Source: Allokutzneria sp. A3M-2-11 16
GTDB lineage: Bacteria > Actinomycetota > Actinomycetes > Mycobacteriales > Pseudonocardiaceae
Direction: 5' to 3'
Assembly: GCF_024213555.1 (NCBI RefSeq)
Contig: NZ_JANAVO010000016.1
Location: forward strand, 30,539-94,538
DNA: 64,000 nt
Of the stretch, positions 50,101 to 58,511 are shown in pieces. Both the position numbers and the translations under genes were made by a program. Positions within the stretch are counted from its first letter, which is position 1, and each line of letters begins with the position of its first letter. The notes beneath the pieces are model-generated. The model had not been told where the DNA came from and ran no database searches. It saw only the letters and a list, made by a program, of their open reading frames with translations.

Positions 50101-52434
50101 AACCCCGCGCTCGACCTCGCCGACGTCGCCTACACCACGCAGGCCCGCCGCACGAGTCACCCGCTGCGCGGATTCGTTGTGGCGCAGGACATCGCTGACG
50201 CGGTCGCCAAGCTCCGCGCGGGCCTCACGCCGGTGGACGCGCCGACCACGAAGACCCACGCGGGCGGAGACGTCTCCCCGCAACTCGCGGAGCGACTGCG
50301 GGCGTGGGGAGTCGAACTGGTCGAGAACCCGGACGTGGTCGTCGACGAGGGCTACGATTTCCTTGTCCTGCTGGGCAAACTGTGGCAGCACGGGGTCAAG
50401 GTGGACTTCGCCGCCGGGCACGCGCCGGAGCGCACTCCGGTCAGCCTGCCCGGTTACCGGTTCCAACGGATTCGCTATTGGCCGGACTACCACACGAAGC
50501 CGGAGCCGAAGGTCGTCGCCGAGCCGAAGACCGAGGCCAAGCCGGGAATGTTCTCGCACACGCCGATCTGGCGGCGGCAGGACGCCAAGAGTGCGCTCGC
50601 CGACGCCGCGCCCACCACGGTGGTCGTGTTCGCTGATCGCACCCACGTCGGTGATCACATCGTCGACCTCGCCAAGGCTGCGGGGCACGAGGTGCGGCTC
50701 GCCGAGCCGGGTGAGGACTACCGGGAGGTCCTGGGCGGCATCGCCGATCGCGCGGACACGCCGCTGCGGATCATCCATGCCTTCGGTGTCCACAAGGGAC
50801 TTCCGGAGCCGGAAACCGCCATGGAGAACGGTTTCTACAGCCTCATGGAGCTGGTGCAGGCCGTGGGTTCCGTGCTGCCCAACCGCGTCGTCAACCTGGT
50901 GGTGGCGGGCGTGGACACCTTCGACGTGATCGGCGAGGACGCGGCGAACCCGCTGTCCGCCATGGTGTTCGGCGCGGTGGGGGCGATCGACCACGAGTAC
51001 CCGCTGGTGTACCCGCGCTACGTGGACGTGGAGTCCACCACTGAGCCCGCGACCATCGCCGCGGAGCTGCTGCGCGAGTCCGACCTGCTCGGCCCGGAGA
51101 TCGTCGCGCAGGGCGGCGAGGCGGGCACCGCGTGGGCTCCGGTGTCGTGGCGGCGGGGACGGCGGTGGCTGCGGGACTTCGAGGTCGCCCCACTGTCCGA
51201 AGTGGACGATGCGGTCGCGTGGCGACAGGGCGGCACCTACCTGATCACGGGCGGCACCGGCGGTCTCGGCCTGATGCTGGCCCGCAGGCTGGCCGGGCTC
51301 GGCACCAAGCTGGCCCTGGTCGGCCGGTCGAAGCTGCCGGAGCGCGAGCAGTGGAACGCCTGGATCGACGCGCACGGGCCGGACGACAAGACCAGCAGGA
51401 CCTTGCTGGAGCTGAAGGACCTGGTGGCCCTGGGCGCCGAGGTGCTGCCGATCAGCGCGGACATCTCCGATCCCGCGCAGGTCAAGGCAATGCTGCGGAC
51501 CGCGCGCGAGCACTTCGGCGAACTGCACGGGGTCGTGCACGCCGCCGGTGTCGCTGGCAAGGGCCTGTTGCAGACCAAGAGCCGTGAGCAGGCAGCGGAA
51601 GTGTTGGCGCCCAAGGTGAACGGCACCCTGGCCCTCGCCGAAGAGCTGCGGGCCGATCCGGTCGAGCTGCTGGTGCTCTACTCCTCCGCGGTGACCGTGA
51701 TCGGCGCAGTCGGTGAGTACGACTACGCCGCGGCCAACGCGTTCCTGGACGCCTTCGCCGCCGCCGAGTCGGTCACCGGTAGCACAGCCAAGCACGTCGT
51801 GTCTGTCGCGTGGGGCGCATGGTTGTACGACAACTGGTCAAACGACGCGCTTTCCGGCTCTCCGGAGCTCCAGAAGGCCGTGCGCGACTACCGTGCCAAG
51901 TACGGCATCCGCGACTCCGACGGGGTCGACGAGCTGACCAGGATCGTGGCATCCGGCGCCCCCCAGGTGCTGGTGCTCACCCGGCCCCTGCCGGAAGCGG
52001 TCCGCACGTTCGCCGAGGTGAACTCGATGGACGCGGTCGCCGACGGCGTCGGCGTGGTGCCCGCCGCCGAGCGGTACCCGAGGCCGGACCTGCGCGTGGC
52101 CTACCTGGCCCCGCGCGACGAGGTGGAGAACCGGATCGCCGTGGTGTGGCAGGAATGCCTCGGTCTGGAACAGGTCGGCGTGCACGACCCGTTCTTCGAG
52201 CTCGGGGGGACCTCGCTGGTCGGGCTGGTGGTCATCGCCAGGCTGGGCAAGGAGTTCTCGGTCGAGCTGGCCGCGGCGAGCCTGTTCGAGAAGCCGACCG
52301 TCGCCCAGTTCGCGGAGCTGCTCCGGGAACAGGCGGCACCGGGAGCGGAGAGCCCGGCGAAGGTGCTGAAGGGCAGCGCGCAGCGCGGGGAGCGCCGTCG
52401 CACGGCGCGCGGCAGGAGGAGCGGAAAGCGATGA
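44179..52434 (+). CDS. Type I PKS gene F: KS-AT-KR-ACP plus an AT-less KS-KR-ACP module
   Basis: ATG 44179 follows AGGGAG (44162-44167) and begins a docking helix ([14 protein letters not shown]...). The protein is 2751 aa. Module 1: KS 34-455 (C205), AT 560-850 (S642, HAFH 737-740, malonyl), dimerisation element and KR (catalytic half 1136-1315, Y1281; no LDD, reads GVLRLEQ, so A-type-like), ACP (S1451). Module 2: KS 1509-1934 (C1685, both His motifs present), then about 170 residues holding a KS-AT linker remnant (LITVSAKS...) joined directly to a post-AT linker ([12 protein letters not shown]) with no AT between, then KR (catalytic half 2352-2545, Y2516) and ACP (S2679 in LGGTSL rather than LGFDSL). 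The second KS, KR and ACP resemble hybrid NRPS/PKS or trans-AT enzymes more than the other modules do. The C-terminus is a basic tail, not a docking helix. The stop overlaps the start of G (ATGA). Confidence 0.95.
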   Translation: MATEEQYLEYLKRLTTDLRETKRRLHEVQERDFEPIAIVGMSCRFPGEVRSPEDLWRLVADGTDAVTGFPVDRDWGTEVYNPDPEVPHTSYSREGGFLHDAADFDPEFFGMSPREALAADPQQRLLLEVSWEAIERAGIDPASLKGSSTGVFAGVIYNDYASRLPVPPPEFEGYLGTGSLGSVASGRVAYTFGLEGPAVSIDTACSSSLVAVHLAANALRSGECSLALAGGVTLMATPSPFIEFSRQRGLSPSGRCKAFSDTADGTGWGEGVGMLLLEKLSDAQRNGHKVLAVVRGSATNQDGASSGLTAPNGPAQQRVVRAALSNARLAPGDIDAVEAHGTGTPLGDPIEAQALIATYGKGRPAETPLWLGSLKSNIGHTQAAAGVAGIIKMVEAIRNGVLPKTLHVTEPSSQVDWSAGAVSLLTEARPWPEVDRPRRAAISSFGVSGTNAHLILEQAPAVDEPEPEVVSSLPIVPLVLSSRSARALKAQAQQLKSFVDSNDRLSDVDIAFSLATTRAALEHRAAVVAAGRDELLAGLTALAEGTPTTDVVQDQMRDGKTAFLFTGQGSQRLGMGRGLSEVFPVFAAAYDEVRALLPAPVATQEELNQTGNAQPALFALEVALYRLVESWGIKPDLVAGHSIGEIAAAHVAGVFSLEDAARLVSERGRLMQALPTGGAMIAIQATEAEVLPHLTDRVGIAAINSPTSLVISGDEAQAEAIAAQFKDRKTKRLAVSHAFHSVLMDGMLEEFREVAESITYSEPSIEMVANGDITTADYWVNHVRDAVRFADGIKTLESNGVSTYIEIGPDGVLSAMGAESVDGTFISVLRKDRDEAHTATLAAAHAHARGIRVDWPEVFAGTGAKRIDLPTYAFQRKRFWLAPVAEEAPAASPEEKRFWDAVDSGDLETLAAELAIADANGQATLGEILPTLANWRRSRQQLSVVDGWRYRVTWKPVSGNGSSVAGRWLLVVPATQRDHPWVAGATEALTAAGATVEPVTVDQVSGTARGVLSLLGLDESTAIQATIDLLKKDIDAPIWAVTQGAVAASGNDTVTAPLQSQLWGFGRVAAIEQPLRWGGLIDVPAEVGERAKQLLTAALGGVSNEDQLAVRPSGLVARRFTEAGAAIPKRAWRPGGTVLITGGTGGIGGKVALHLARNGAKHLVLISRSGEAADGVTDLVTELTELGARVTVRACDVADFDALKALFDELGETPTSIIHGAGVLRLEQIETMTAEGFAEVARSKVDGTLNLHRLTEGTDLDAFVMFSSIGGVLGNGGQAAYGAANTFLDAFAEYRRAQGLTATAVSWGRWGEVGMSVGEEIDAFLTELGVPAMAPELAVAALQQAMDSDETAVTVTDIDWRAFALTFTAMRPAPLIGDLPAVLAIAEEEAARARETAEAGVWRERLAGLTEADRDRVLLELVRTFAAQVLGHGGIDDILPDEPFTKLGFDSLTAVELRGRLNAETGLVLPPTLVFDHPTPAALAAHLLASLSGVESEVVPVVATQVASDEPIAITGLACRFAGGSNTPEQYWDMLAEGNDVIREVPEERWDASKFYDPDRTAPGKAYTQAGGFIDDIAGWDAPFFGLSAQEAHRLDPQFRLLMELVWEAIEDAGITAEELRGSRTGVFAGLIDSLQYTYRQLEVDGEACSDDPYFSLGSSLSAAAGRIAYHLDLRGPCLTVDTACSSSLVAMHLAVQSLQRGECDIAIVGATSGILSPETFVQACKMSMLAVDGKTKTFDASADGYVVGEGGGAVILRRASSVRAGDRPRALIKATATNQDGQSNGLTAPNRAAQLAVIKAAHAAAGVTPDHISFVEAHGSGTPLGDSIEFSVLREIFEQRAAEQPLYVGAVKSNVGHTLAAAGMAGLIKTVLALQHNEMPGNLNLVQPNDVVTIDGTVRPVQGLTPFAGEGPVLAGVSSFGWSGTNAHFILEQVPADEVKPVSEKVPQLITVSAKSTGAFREAVTALADHLEANPALDLADVAYTTQARRTSHPLRGFVVAQDIADAVAKLRAGLTPVDAPTTKTHAGGDVSPQLAERLRAWGVELVENPDVVVDEGYDFLVLLGKLWQHGVKVDFAAGHAPERTPVSLPGYRFQRIRYWPDYHTKPEPKVVAEPKTEAKPGMFSHTPIWRRQDAKSALADAAPTTVVVFADRTHVGDHIVDLAKAAGHEVRLAEPGEDYREVLGGIADRADTPLRIIHAFGVHKGLPEPETAMENGFYSLMELVQAVGSVLPNRVVNLVVAGVDTFDVIGEDAANPLSAMVFGAVGAIDHEYPLVYPRYVDVESTTEPATIAAELLRESDLLGPEIVAQGGEAGTAWAPVSWRRGRRWLRDFEVAPLSEVDDAVAWRQGGTYLITGGTGGLGLMLARRLAGLGTKLALVGRSKLPEREQWNAWIDAHGPDDKTSRTLLELKDLVALGAEVLPISADISDPAQVKAMLRTAREHFGELHGVVHAAGVAGKGLLQTKSREQAAEVLAPKVNGTLALAEELRADPVELLVLYSSAVTVIGAVGEYDYAAANAFLDAFAAAESVTGSTAKHVVSVAWGAWLYDNWSNDALSGSPELQKAVRDYRAKYGIRDSDGVDELTRIVASGAPQVLVLTRPLPEAVRTFAEVNSMDAVADGVGVVPAAERYPRPDLRVAYLAPRDEVENRIAVVWQECLGLEQVGVHDPFFELGGTSLVGLVVIARLGKEFSVELAAASLFEKPTVAQFAELLREQAAPGAESPAKVLKGSAQRGERRRTARGRRSGKR

Positions 52435-55136
52435 CGGACACGGAGTACCAAGAAGACGAGGGCTTCTCCGGCGACATCGCCGTTGTCGGTCTCGCCGGGC
52501 GGTTCCCCGGCGCGGACGACGCCGCGGGGTTCTGGGAGAACCTGGTGGCCGGGCGCTCCGGCATCGTCCGGCACGGCCGGGACGAGCTGCTGGCCGCCGG
52601 GGTGCCCGCCGAGCACGCCGACGACCCGAACTACATCCCGGTCTCGGCCGGGGTGTCCGGAATGGACCAGTTCGACGCGGGTTTCTTCGGGGTGGACCCC
52701 GAGGAAGCGGCGTTGATGGACCCGCAGCACCGGGTGTTCCTGGAGACCGTCTGGCACGCGTTGGAGGACGCGGCGGTCGATCCGTCCACTGTGGACGGCA
52801 CGGTCGCCGTGTACGCGGGCTGCGGGCCGTCGACGTACCTGATGATGAACCTGGTGACGCACGACGACCTGTTCGTCAAGGTCGGCCCCGAGCACCTGAT
52901 CCTGTTGAACGACAAGGACACCCTGGCCGGGCGGGTGTCGTACTCGCTGGACCTCACGGGCCCGGCGGTGACCGTCCAGGCGCACAGCGCGACCTCGCTC
53001 GTCGCTGTCTGCACCGCCTGCACGAGCCTGGCGGCGGGGGAGACCGACGTCGCCGTCGCGGGCGGGGTCTCGTTGCTGGTGCAGCCGCCCGGCTACTGGT
53101 ACTCCGAGGCGAACCGGCTCAGCCCGGACGGCGTGGTCCGCCCCTTCGACGCCGAGGCCAACGGCAAGATCACCGGCGACGGCGTGGGCGCGGTCGTGTT
53201 GCGCCGCCTGGAAGACGCGCTGGAGGACGGCGACCGGATCTACGCGGTCATCCGGGGCTGGGCGGTCAACAACGACGGCTCCGACAAGGCCGGGTTCACC
53301 GCGCCGAGCGTCCAGGGCCAGGCCGCGGTGATGGCCGAAGCCCTTGGCGCGGCCGGGATCGAGCCGGACGAGGTGGACTTCGTCGAGACCAACGCCTCCG
53401 GCACGGTGTTCGGCGACGCGGCCGAGATCGCGGCCATCCAGCAGGTCTTCGCCGAGTCGAGCCGGCTCAAGATCGGTTCGGCCAAGGCGGGCATCGGCCA
53501 CCTCAACCAGGCCGCGGGCATCGCGTCGCTGCTCAAGACCGCGCTCGCGCTGCACCACGAGCAGTTGCCGGGCACCCTGAACTTCAGCTCTCCCAACCAA
53601 CAGCTGGCGCGCACCGGGGACCGCATCCAGGTCCCCGTCGAGCCGTCCGCGTGGGAGCGCGGCGACCGCCCCCGCATAGCGGGCGTGAACTCCTTCGGGT
53701 TCGGTGGCACCAACGCGCACGTCGTGCTGGAGGAGGCGCCCGAGCCGGAGGACGAGCCGAACCCGCGCAAGCACTCCCTCCTCGTCTGGTCCGGCACCTC
53801 AGCCGAAGCCGCCGACGCACTGACCGAGCGGATCGCCGCGAGCACCGAGCCCGTCGAAGACCTCGCCTACACCCTGCAAATCGGTCGACGTGCGTTCGAC
53901 CACCGCAGGATGGCCGTAGTTGAGTCCATTAAGGACATCGCGTCGGATGGCCGAATCCTGGCCGACCGCAACGTGATCGAGGGTCGCGAGGTCGGTTTCC
54001 TGATCGCCGGAGTCGGCGAGCAGTACAAGGGCATGGTCGGCGACCTCTACCGCGACGAGCCCGTGTTCCGCGACGCGATCGACGAATGCGCGGCGATCTT
54101 CCGCGAACACCTCGGCACCGATCCGATCGCCGACATGATCGCCACCAGGGGAGCCGCGAGCAACGATCTGGCGCGACTCCTGGGCCGGGCCGAAGAGACC
54201 GATGAGAGTTCCGCCGCGACCGATGTGGTGCAGCCCGCGGTGTTCGCCGTGGAGTACGCGCTCGGGAAACTGTTGCTGGACTGGGGAATCACACCCAGTG
54301 TGCTCGCGGGCTACAGCGTCGGTGAGTTCGTCGCCGCGGCCCTCGCGGAGAGCCTGACCCTGGCCGAGGCCGCGGGCCTGGTCGCCGTGCGCGCCAAGCT
54401 GATCGCCGCGCTGCCGCAGGGCGCGATGGCCGCCGTCCCGCTGTCCGTCGACGACCTCACCGCGAAGATCGGCGCGCTGGACGGTGTCGACGTCGCCTCG
54501 GTCAACGGCCCGGCGATGATCGTGCTCTCCGGCCCGGCCGACAAGCTCGCCGCGGTCACCGAGAAGCTGGCCGAGCACGCCGTCCCCGCCCGCTACCTGC
54601 GCACCACGCACGCGTTCCACTCGCGGGCGCTGCGGCCGATCGCGGCCGAGCTGACCGCGTGGGCACGGCAGAACCTGAGCCCGCAGGCGCCGAAGATCCC
54701 GTACCTGTCCAACGTGACCGGCGCGCCGATCACCGAACGCCAGCTCAAGGACCCCGGGTACTGGGCGGAGCACATGTGCCGCACGGTCCAGTTCGCCGAC
54801 ATGATCGCCCACCTCTCCGACGGGCACCCCGACGCGGCGCTGGTGGAGGTCGGCGCGGGCCAGTCGCTCGGCGCGATGTTCCGCGGGCACCCCGACGTCC
54901 CGTCGCAGCGGTGGTCGCTGCTGCTGCCGACGCTGCCGGGGGAGTCCGACCCGAGCGCGAGCGGGGCCGTGCTGACCGAGGCGCTGGGCAAGCTCTGGCT
55001 GACCGGCGCCACCGTGGACTGGGCGGCGTACCACCGCGGCCGGGGCGCGCGCAAGACCTCCGCGCCCGTGCACGAGTTCGAGCGCAGGCGTCACTGGATT
55101 GACCCAGAACGAAAAGACCCCTCGGAAAAGGTGTAG
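52431..55136 (+). CDS. KS-AT didomain protein G with a catalytically dead ketosynthase and no ACP
   Basis: ATG 52431 overlaps the stop of F and is preceded by GGAGGAGCGG; longer in-frame starts run into F and are rejected. The protein is 901 aa. KS-like domain 14-440: the nucleophile position is Ser (S186 in VQAHSATSL, where active members of this hybrid-type KS group have Cys), the first catalytic His is Asn (N321 in VETNASGT), and the second His remains (H357 in IGHLNQ). It should not condense chains. AT about 520-815: nucleophile S629 in GYSVG, HAFH at 727-730; the N-terminal GQGxQ motif reads GVGEQ, as I recall from a subset of hybrid-type ATs. The protein ends after the post-AT linker, with no KR, ACP or thioesterase. 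Coupling to the AT-less module of F and to the downstream hydroxymalonyl-ACP genes suggests an extender-loading partner; this role is inference. Confidence 0.93.
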   Translation: MTDTEYQEDEGFSGDIAVVGLAGRFPGADDAAGFWENLVAGRSGIVRHGRDELLAAGVPAEHADDPNYIPVSAGVSGMDQFDAGFFGVDPEEAALMDPQHRVFLETVWHALEDAAVDPSTVDGTVAVYAGCGPSTYLMMNLVTHDDLFVKVGPEHLILLNDKDTLAGRVSYSLDLTGPAVTVQAHSATSLVAVCTACTSLAAGETDVAVAGGVSLLVQPPGYWYSEANRLSPDGVVRPFDAEANGKITGDGVGAVVLRRLEDALEDGDRIYAVIRGWAVNNDGSDKAGFTAPSVQGQAAVMAEALGAAGIEPDEVDFVETNASGTVFGDAAEIAAIQQVFAESSRLKIGSAKAGIGHLNQAAGIASLLKTALALHHEQLPGTLNFSSPNQQLARTGDRIQVPVEPSAWERGDRPRIAGVNSFGFGGTNAHVVLEEAPEPEDEPNPRKHSLLVWSGTSAEAADALTERIAASTEPVEDLAYTLQIGRRAFDHRRMAVVESIKDIASDGRILADRNVIEGREVGFLIAGVGEQYKGMVGDLYRDEPVFRDAIDECAAIFREHLGTDPIADMIATRGAASNDLARLLGRAEETDESSAATDVVQPAVFAVEYALGKLLLDWGITPSVLAGYSVGEFVAAALAESLTLAEAAGLVAVRAKLIAALPQGAMAAVPLSVDDLTAKIGALDGVDVASVNGPAMIVLSGPADKLAAVTEKLAEHAVPARYLRTTHAFHSRALRPIAAELTAWARQNLSPQAPKIPYLSNVTGAPITERQLKDPGYWAEHMCRTVQFADMIAHLSDGHPDAALVEVGAGQSLGAMFRGHPDVPSQRWSLLLPTLPGESDPSASGAVLTEALGKLWLTGATVDWAAYHRGRGARKTSAPVHEFERRRHWIDPERKDPSEKV

Positions 55137-55138
55137 TG

Positions 55139-55155
55139 CCCTTGCCACGCAAGGG
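55139..55155 (+). other. Short hairpin between gene G and the extender-unit operon
   Basis: CCCTTGC (55139-55145) and GCAAGGG (55149-55155) form a perfect 7-bp stem with a 3-nt loop, 2 bp after the stop of G. The downstream gene starts only 45 bp further on, so this is more likely an RNA-stability or attenuation element than a full terminator. Confidence 0.4.
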
Positions 55156-55199
55156 AAGAAGACAGTGAGCTTGGGGCAAGGGGAACGAGGAGAGAACCG

Positions 55200-56039
55200 A
55201 TGAGTCTTGTTGGAGTGGTCGGCGCGGGCGTGATGGGCTCCGGCGTCGCGCAGACCTTCGCCCAGGCCGGGCACGAGATCGTGCTGATCGACAACGATCC
55301 CGAGGCGCTGGCCAAGGCGGTCAACGCCATCGAGCTCAACGCGCGGATGAGCCGGATGATGGGCGGTCCCGCCGTGGACCACGAGGCGGTGCTCGCCCGC
55401 ATCACCACCGGTACCGACCTGGGCCTGCTGGCCGAGGCGCACATCGTGATCGAGAACGTCACGGAGAACTGGGAGATCAAGAAGGCGGTGTGGGCGGAGC
55501 TGGAGGCCACCTGCAAGGCCGAGACGATCTTCGTGGCCAACACCTCGGCCATCCCGATCACCAAGCTCGCCTCGCTGACCAAGCGCCCCGCCCAGGTCGC
55601 CGGCGTGCACTTCATGAACCCCGTGCCGATGAAGCCCGCCGCCGAGCTGATCAAGGGCTACCACACCACGCCCGAGACCATCGAGACCGTGCGCGACCTG
55701 CTGACCTCGGCGGGCAAGCGCGGTATCGACGTCAACGACGCCAGCGGCTTCGTGTCCAACCGGGTGCTGATGCTGACCGTGAACGAGGCCGCGTACCTGG
55801 TCTACGAGGGCGTGGCCAGCGCGGAGACCGTCGACGACGTGTTCCGCAGCTGCTTCGGCCACCCCATGGGCCCGCTGGAGACGGCCGACCTGATCGGCGT
55901 CGACACGATCCTCTACAGCGTCGAGGTCCTCCACGAGCACTTCGCCGACAGCAAGTACCGCCCGTGCCCGCTGCTCAAGCAGATGACCGACGCGGGCCTG
56001 CACGGCCGCAAGTCCGGCAAGGGCTTCTACACCTACTGA
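55200..56039 (+). CDS. fkbK: 3-hydroxyacyl-CoA dehydrogenase family protein (FkbK/Asm13-like), hydroxymalonyl-ACP pathway
   Basis: 279 aa; the ATG follows AGGAGAG. The N-terminal Rossmann motif is clear (GVVGAGVMGSGVA, residues 4-16), followed by the family motifs ANTSAIPIT and GVHFMNPVP with the catalytic His, and a C-terminal helical domain ending GKSGKGFYTY. In the established methoxymalonyl-ACP pathway (FK520, ansamitocin, geldanamycin) this enzyme oxidises the primary alcohol of glyceryl-S-ACP, working with the acyl-CoA dehydrogenase to make a carboxylate. It is the first of four tightly packed genes in the dehydrogenase-ACP-acyl-CoA dehydrogenase-FkbH order known from those clusters. 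Cytosolic; NAD(P)-dependent by family. A role in unrelated fatty-acid metabolism is unlikely given the neighbours. Confidence 0.9.
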   Translation: MSLVGVVGAGVMGSGVAQTFAQAGHEIVLIDNDPEALAKAVNAIELNARMSRMMGGPAVDHEAVLARITTGTDLGLLAEAHIVIENVTENWEIKKAVWAELEATCKAETIFVANTSAIPITKLASLTKRPAQVAGVHFMNPVPMKPAAELIKGYHTTPETIETVRDLLTSAGKRGIDVNDASGFVSNRVLMLTVNEAAYLVYEGVASAETVDDVFRSCFGHPMGPLETADLIGVDTILYSVEVLHEHFADSKYRPCPLLKQMTDAGLHGRKSGKGFYTY

Positions 56040-56098
56040 CACACCGAACTGACCCGTCCCAGCCGACCGATGAGTGCCATCCCCGGAGGAGCCACGCC

Positions 56099-56344
56099 AT
56101 GTCCGACACCGCCCGCGCCGAGCTGCGCCAGTTCATCGTCGGCAAGTTCCCGCAGATCGAGCTGGCCGACGACCAGGACATCTTCGCCCTCGGCTTCGTC
56201 AACTCGCTGTTCGCGATGGAGCTGGTGATGTTCATCGAGAAGACCTTCTCGATCCGCATCCCCAACGACGAGCTCAAGCTCGACAACTTCCGCAGCGTCG
56301 ACGCGATGAGCGAGCTGATCGCGCGTCAGTCGGTGACGGCCTAG
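56099..56344 (+). CDS. fkbJ: Discrete acyl carrier protein (FkbJ/Asm14-like) carrying the glyceryl/hydroxymalonyl unit
   Basis: 81 aa, starting at ATG 56099 after GGAGGA. It is a single carrier domain: the phosphopantetheine serine is S36 in GFVNSLFAME, followed by the helix 2-3 region ending FRSVDAMSELI. The usual Asp before the serine is Asn (NSL instead of DSL), as I recall for ACPs of this pathway. It should receive the C3 unit from the FkbH-like enzyme and hold it during oxidation to hydroxymalonyl-ACP, then present it to an AT. Because G has an AT but no ACP and the last module of F has an ACP but no AT, this protein is the likely donor for their joint reaction. The next gene starts 2 bp after its stop. 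Confidence 0.9.
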   Translation: MSDTARAELRQFIVGKFPQIELADDQDIFALGFVNSLFAMELVMFIEKTFSIRIPNDELKLDNFRSVDAMSELIARQSVTA

Positions 56345-56346
56345 CC

Positions 56347-57465
56347 ATGAGCCCGACGCCCGAGCTGACCAGGGAGTTCGTCGACGCCGATGTGGCGCCC
56401 AACGCCGACGAGTTCGACCGCGCCGAGCGGCTGCCCGAGTCGCTGCTCAAGCAGGTCGGCTCGCTCGGTCTGTGGGCGCCGTTCCTGCCGGAGGCGGTCG
56501 GCGGCTCCGGCACCGACTACGTCACCGTCGGCCGCATCCACACCGAGATCGGCCGCGGCTGCTCCGGCCTGCGCAGCATGCTCACCGTGCACGGCATGGT
56601 GTCCTGGTCGGTCAACCGCTGGGGCACCGACGAGCAGAAGGACCGCTGGCTGCCCGAGCTGGCCTCGGGCGCCACGTTCGGCGTGTTCTGCCTGTCCGAA
56701 CCGGACAGCAGCGGCAGCGACTCCAAGGCAGAGGGCACGCTCGCCGAGCCGGACGGCGACGGCTGGGTGCTCAACGGCCGCAAGAAGTGGATCACCGGCG
56801 GCCAGGTCGCCGACCTGATGATGGTCTTCGCCAGGACCGGCCCGGGGATGAGCACGTTCCTGGTGCCGCGCACCGCGCCCGGCGTCGAGGTGACGCCGGT
56901 GCTCGGGATGATGGGCACCGCGGCCAGCATGATCGCCGAGATCACCTTCACCGACGTCAAGCTCGGCGCGGACGCCCTGCTCGGCCCGCGCGGCTGGGCG
57001 GCGGGCACGGTGATGACCGGCGCGCTGGACATCGGCCGCTACAGCGTGGCCTGCGGCTCGCTGGGCATCGTGCAGGCGGCGCTGGAGGCGAGCGCCCGCT
57101 ACACCGCCGAGCGGTCGGCGGGCGGAATGCTGCTGCGCGACCAGCCGCAGCTGCGCGCCAAGATCAGCGACATGGTGACCAGCCGGGACGCGGCGCGGCT
57201 GCTGTGCGAGCGGGCGGGACGGCTCAAGGACGCCGACGACCCCGAGACGATCATGGCCACCTGGATCGCCAAGTACCACGCGTCCACCGCGGCCACGAAG
57301 GCCGCCAGCGACGCGGTGCAGATCCACGGCGCCAACGGGTGCAGCCCCGACTACCCCGTCGCCAGGCTGTACCGCGACTCCAAGATCATGGAAATCATCG
57401 AGGGCAGCACCGAGCTGCAACAGCTGACCATCGCCGATGTGGCCTACCGAGAGGTATCGCTGTGA
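56347..57465 (+). CDS. fkbI: Acyl-CoA dehydrogenase family enzyme (FkbI/Asm15-like), hydroxymalonyl-ACP pathway
   Basis: 372 aa from ATG 56347. The open frame extends upstream only through the ACP gene in a different frame, so that extension is spurious. The acyl-CoA dehydrogenase fold is recognisable: helical N-terminus, FAD/substrate segment FCLSEPDSSGSD, the beta-barrel region KKWITGG, and the C-terminal catalytic glutamate E352 in EIIEGSTELQQ. In methoxymalonyl-ACP synthesis this flavoprotein helps oxidise the C3 of ACP-bound glycerate to the carboxylate, giving 2-hydroxymalonyl-ACP. Its stop codon overlaps the GTG start of the FkbH-like gene (GTGA), so the two are translationally coupled. 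Confidence 0.92.
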   Translation: MSPTPELTREFVDADVAPNADEFDRAERLPESLLKQVGSLGLWAPFLPEAVGGSGTDYVTVGRIHTEIGRGCSGLRSMLTVHGMVSWSVNRWGTDEQKDRWLPELASGATFGVFCLSEPDSSGSDSKAEGTLAEPDGDGWVLNGRKKWITGGQVADLMMVFARTGPGMSTFLVPRTAPGVEVTPVLGMMGTAASMIAEITFTDVKLGADALLGPRGWAAGTVMTGALDIGRYSVACGSLGIVQAALEASARYTAERSAGGMLLRDQPQLRAKISDMVTSRDAARLLCERAGRLKDADDPETIMATWIAKYHASTAATKAASDAVQIHGANGCSPDYPVARLYRDSKIMEIIEGSTELQQLTIADVAYREVSL

Positions 57466-58502
57466 AACCGAAGCTCGGGCGCATCAAGTGCGTCGTGTGG
57501 GACCTCGACAACACGGTCTGGGACGGAATCCTGCTGGAGGACGGCGACGTCAAGCTCCGCGACGAGGTGGCCGAGGAGATCCGCCGCCTCGACGAGCTGG
57601 GCGTCCTGCACTCGGTGGCCAGCCGCAACGACCACCAGGCCGCCATGGCCAAGCTGCGCGAGTTCGGGTTGGCCGACTACTTCCTCTACCCGCAGATCAA
57701 CTGGAACGCGAAGTCCGGCTCCCTCGAGCAGATCGCCAAGGCGATCAACATCGGCCTCGACGCCATCGCCTTCGTCGACGACCAGCCCTTCGAGCGCGAG
57801 GAGGTCGCCCACGTCCTGCCCGCGGTGCTGACCGTGGACGCGCTCGGCGACCTGCCCGCGATCCTGGCCGGGGACGAGTTCCGGCCGAAGTTCGTCACCG
57901 ACGAGTCCCGCATCCGCCGCGAGATGTACCAGGCGGCGGCCAAGCGCGACGTGATCGAGCAGGAGTACAGCGGCACCAGCGAGGAGTTCCTGGCGACGCT
58001 GGACATGAAGTTCACCATCTCGCGCGCGCAGGAGGCCGACCTCCAGCGCGCCGAGGAGCTGACCGTCCGCACCAACCAGCTCAACTCCACCGGGCGCACC
58101 TACTCCTACGAGGAGCTGGACGCGCTGCGCACCTCGCCCGACCACCTGCTGCTGGTCGCCTCGCTGACCGACCGCTACGGCAGCTACGGCAAGATCGGCC
58201 TCGCCCTGGTCGAGCGCGGTCAGCCCGCGTGGCACCTGCGGATGATGCTGATGTCCTGCCGGGTCATGTCCCGCGGCGTCGGCACCGTGCTGCTGAACCA
58301 CATCATGGGCCTGGCCAAGGCCGACGGCGCCAAGCTGCGCGCGGAGTTCGTCGAGACGGGCCGCAACCGGATGATGTACGTGACCTACGCCTTCGCCGGG
58401 TTCACCGAGGTGGAGCGGGACGGCTCACATCTGGTCTTTGAATCCGACCTGGCCACGATCCAGCCCCCGCCTGCTTATCTTGTGGTCGAGACCGAAGACT
58501 AG
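57462..58502 (+). CDS. fkbH: FkbH-like glyceryl-S-ACP synthase (HAD-type phosphatase/glyceryltransferase)
   Basis: GTG 57462 overlaps the preceding stop; the protein is 346 aa, close to the family length. The N-terminal HAD motif DLDNT (in VVWDLDNTVWDG) is followed by SRND and VDDQPFEREEV; the C-terminal half (from about 200) resembles a GNAT-like domain (SCRVMSRGVG, ETGRN). Family members take 1,3-bisphosphoglycerate, dephosphorylate it and load D-glycerate on the pathway ACP. This is the committed step for glycolytic C3/C2 extender units and for tetronate C3 units. With the two oxidoreductases upstream and no O-methyltransferase in the window, the expected product is hydroxymalonyl-ACP rather than methoxymalonyl-ACP. 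Confidence 0.95.
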   Translation: MKPKLGRIKCVVWDLDNTVWDGILLEDGDVKLRDEVAEEIRRLDELGVLHSVASRNDHQAAMAKLREFGLADYFLYPQINWNAKSGSLEQIAKAINIGLDAIAFVDDQPFEREEVAHVLPAVLTVDALGDLPAILAGDEFRPKFVTDESRIRREMYQAAAKRDVIEQEYSGTSEEFLATLDMKFTISRAQEADLQRAEELTVRTNQLNSTGRTYSYEELDALRTSPDHLLLVASLTDRYGSYGKIGLALVERGQPAWHLRMMLMSCRVMSRGVGTVLLNHIMGLAKADGAKLRAEFVETGRNRMMYVTYAFAGFTEVERDGSHLVFESDLATIQPPPAYLVVETED

Positions 58503-58511
58503 GGAGTGGGC

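Noticed and set aside
43618..51795. A 2725-codon open frame on the minus strand, and similar long minus-strand frames at 17286-21323, 13728-17168, 10521-13688 and 4086-5735
   Set aside because: They lie opposite conserved PKS domains and arise from the strong GC bias at third codon positions; their translations have low-complexity, Arg/Gly/His-rich composition and no domain.
51810..52430. Longer N-terminus for gene G
   Set aside because: It would overlap the KR-ACP end of F for about 620 bp with a basic low-complexity peptide; the KS homology begins just after ATG 52431, which has a good ribosome binding site.
44179..52434. The whole cluster as a trans-AT PKS
   Set aside because: All other complete modules have their own intact AT; only the last module of F lacks one.
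52431..55136. G as a KS-Q-type loading module that decarboxylates hydroxymalonyl-ACP to a glycolyl starter
   Set aside because: The nucleophile is Ser rather than Gln, one of the catalytic His residues is Asn, there is no ACP in the protein, and it is encoded at the end of the PKS gene row. Not fully excluded.
56099..58502. The FkbH-like gene and ACP as part of a tetronate-forming set
   Set aside because: The set includes the two oxidoreductases of hydroxy/methoxymalonyl-ACP synthesis and lacks the KASIII-like and acyltransferase proteins expected for tetronate formation.
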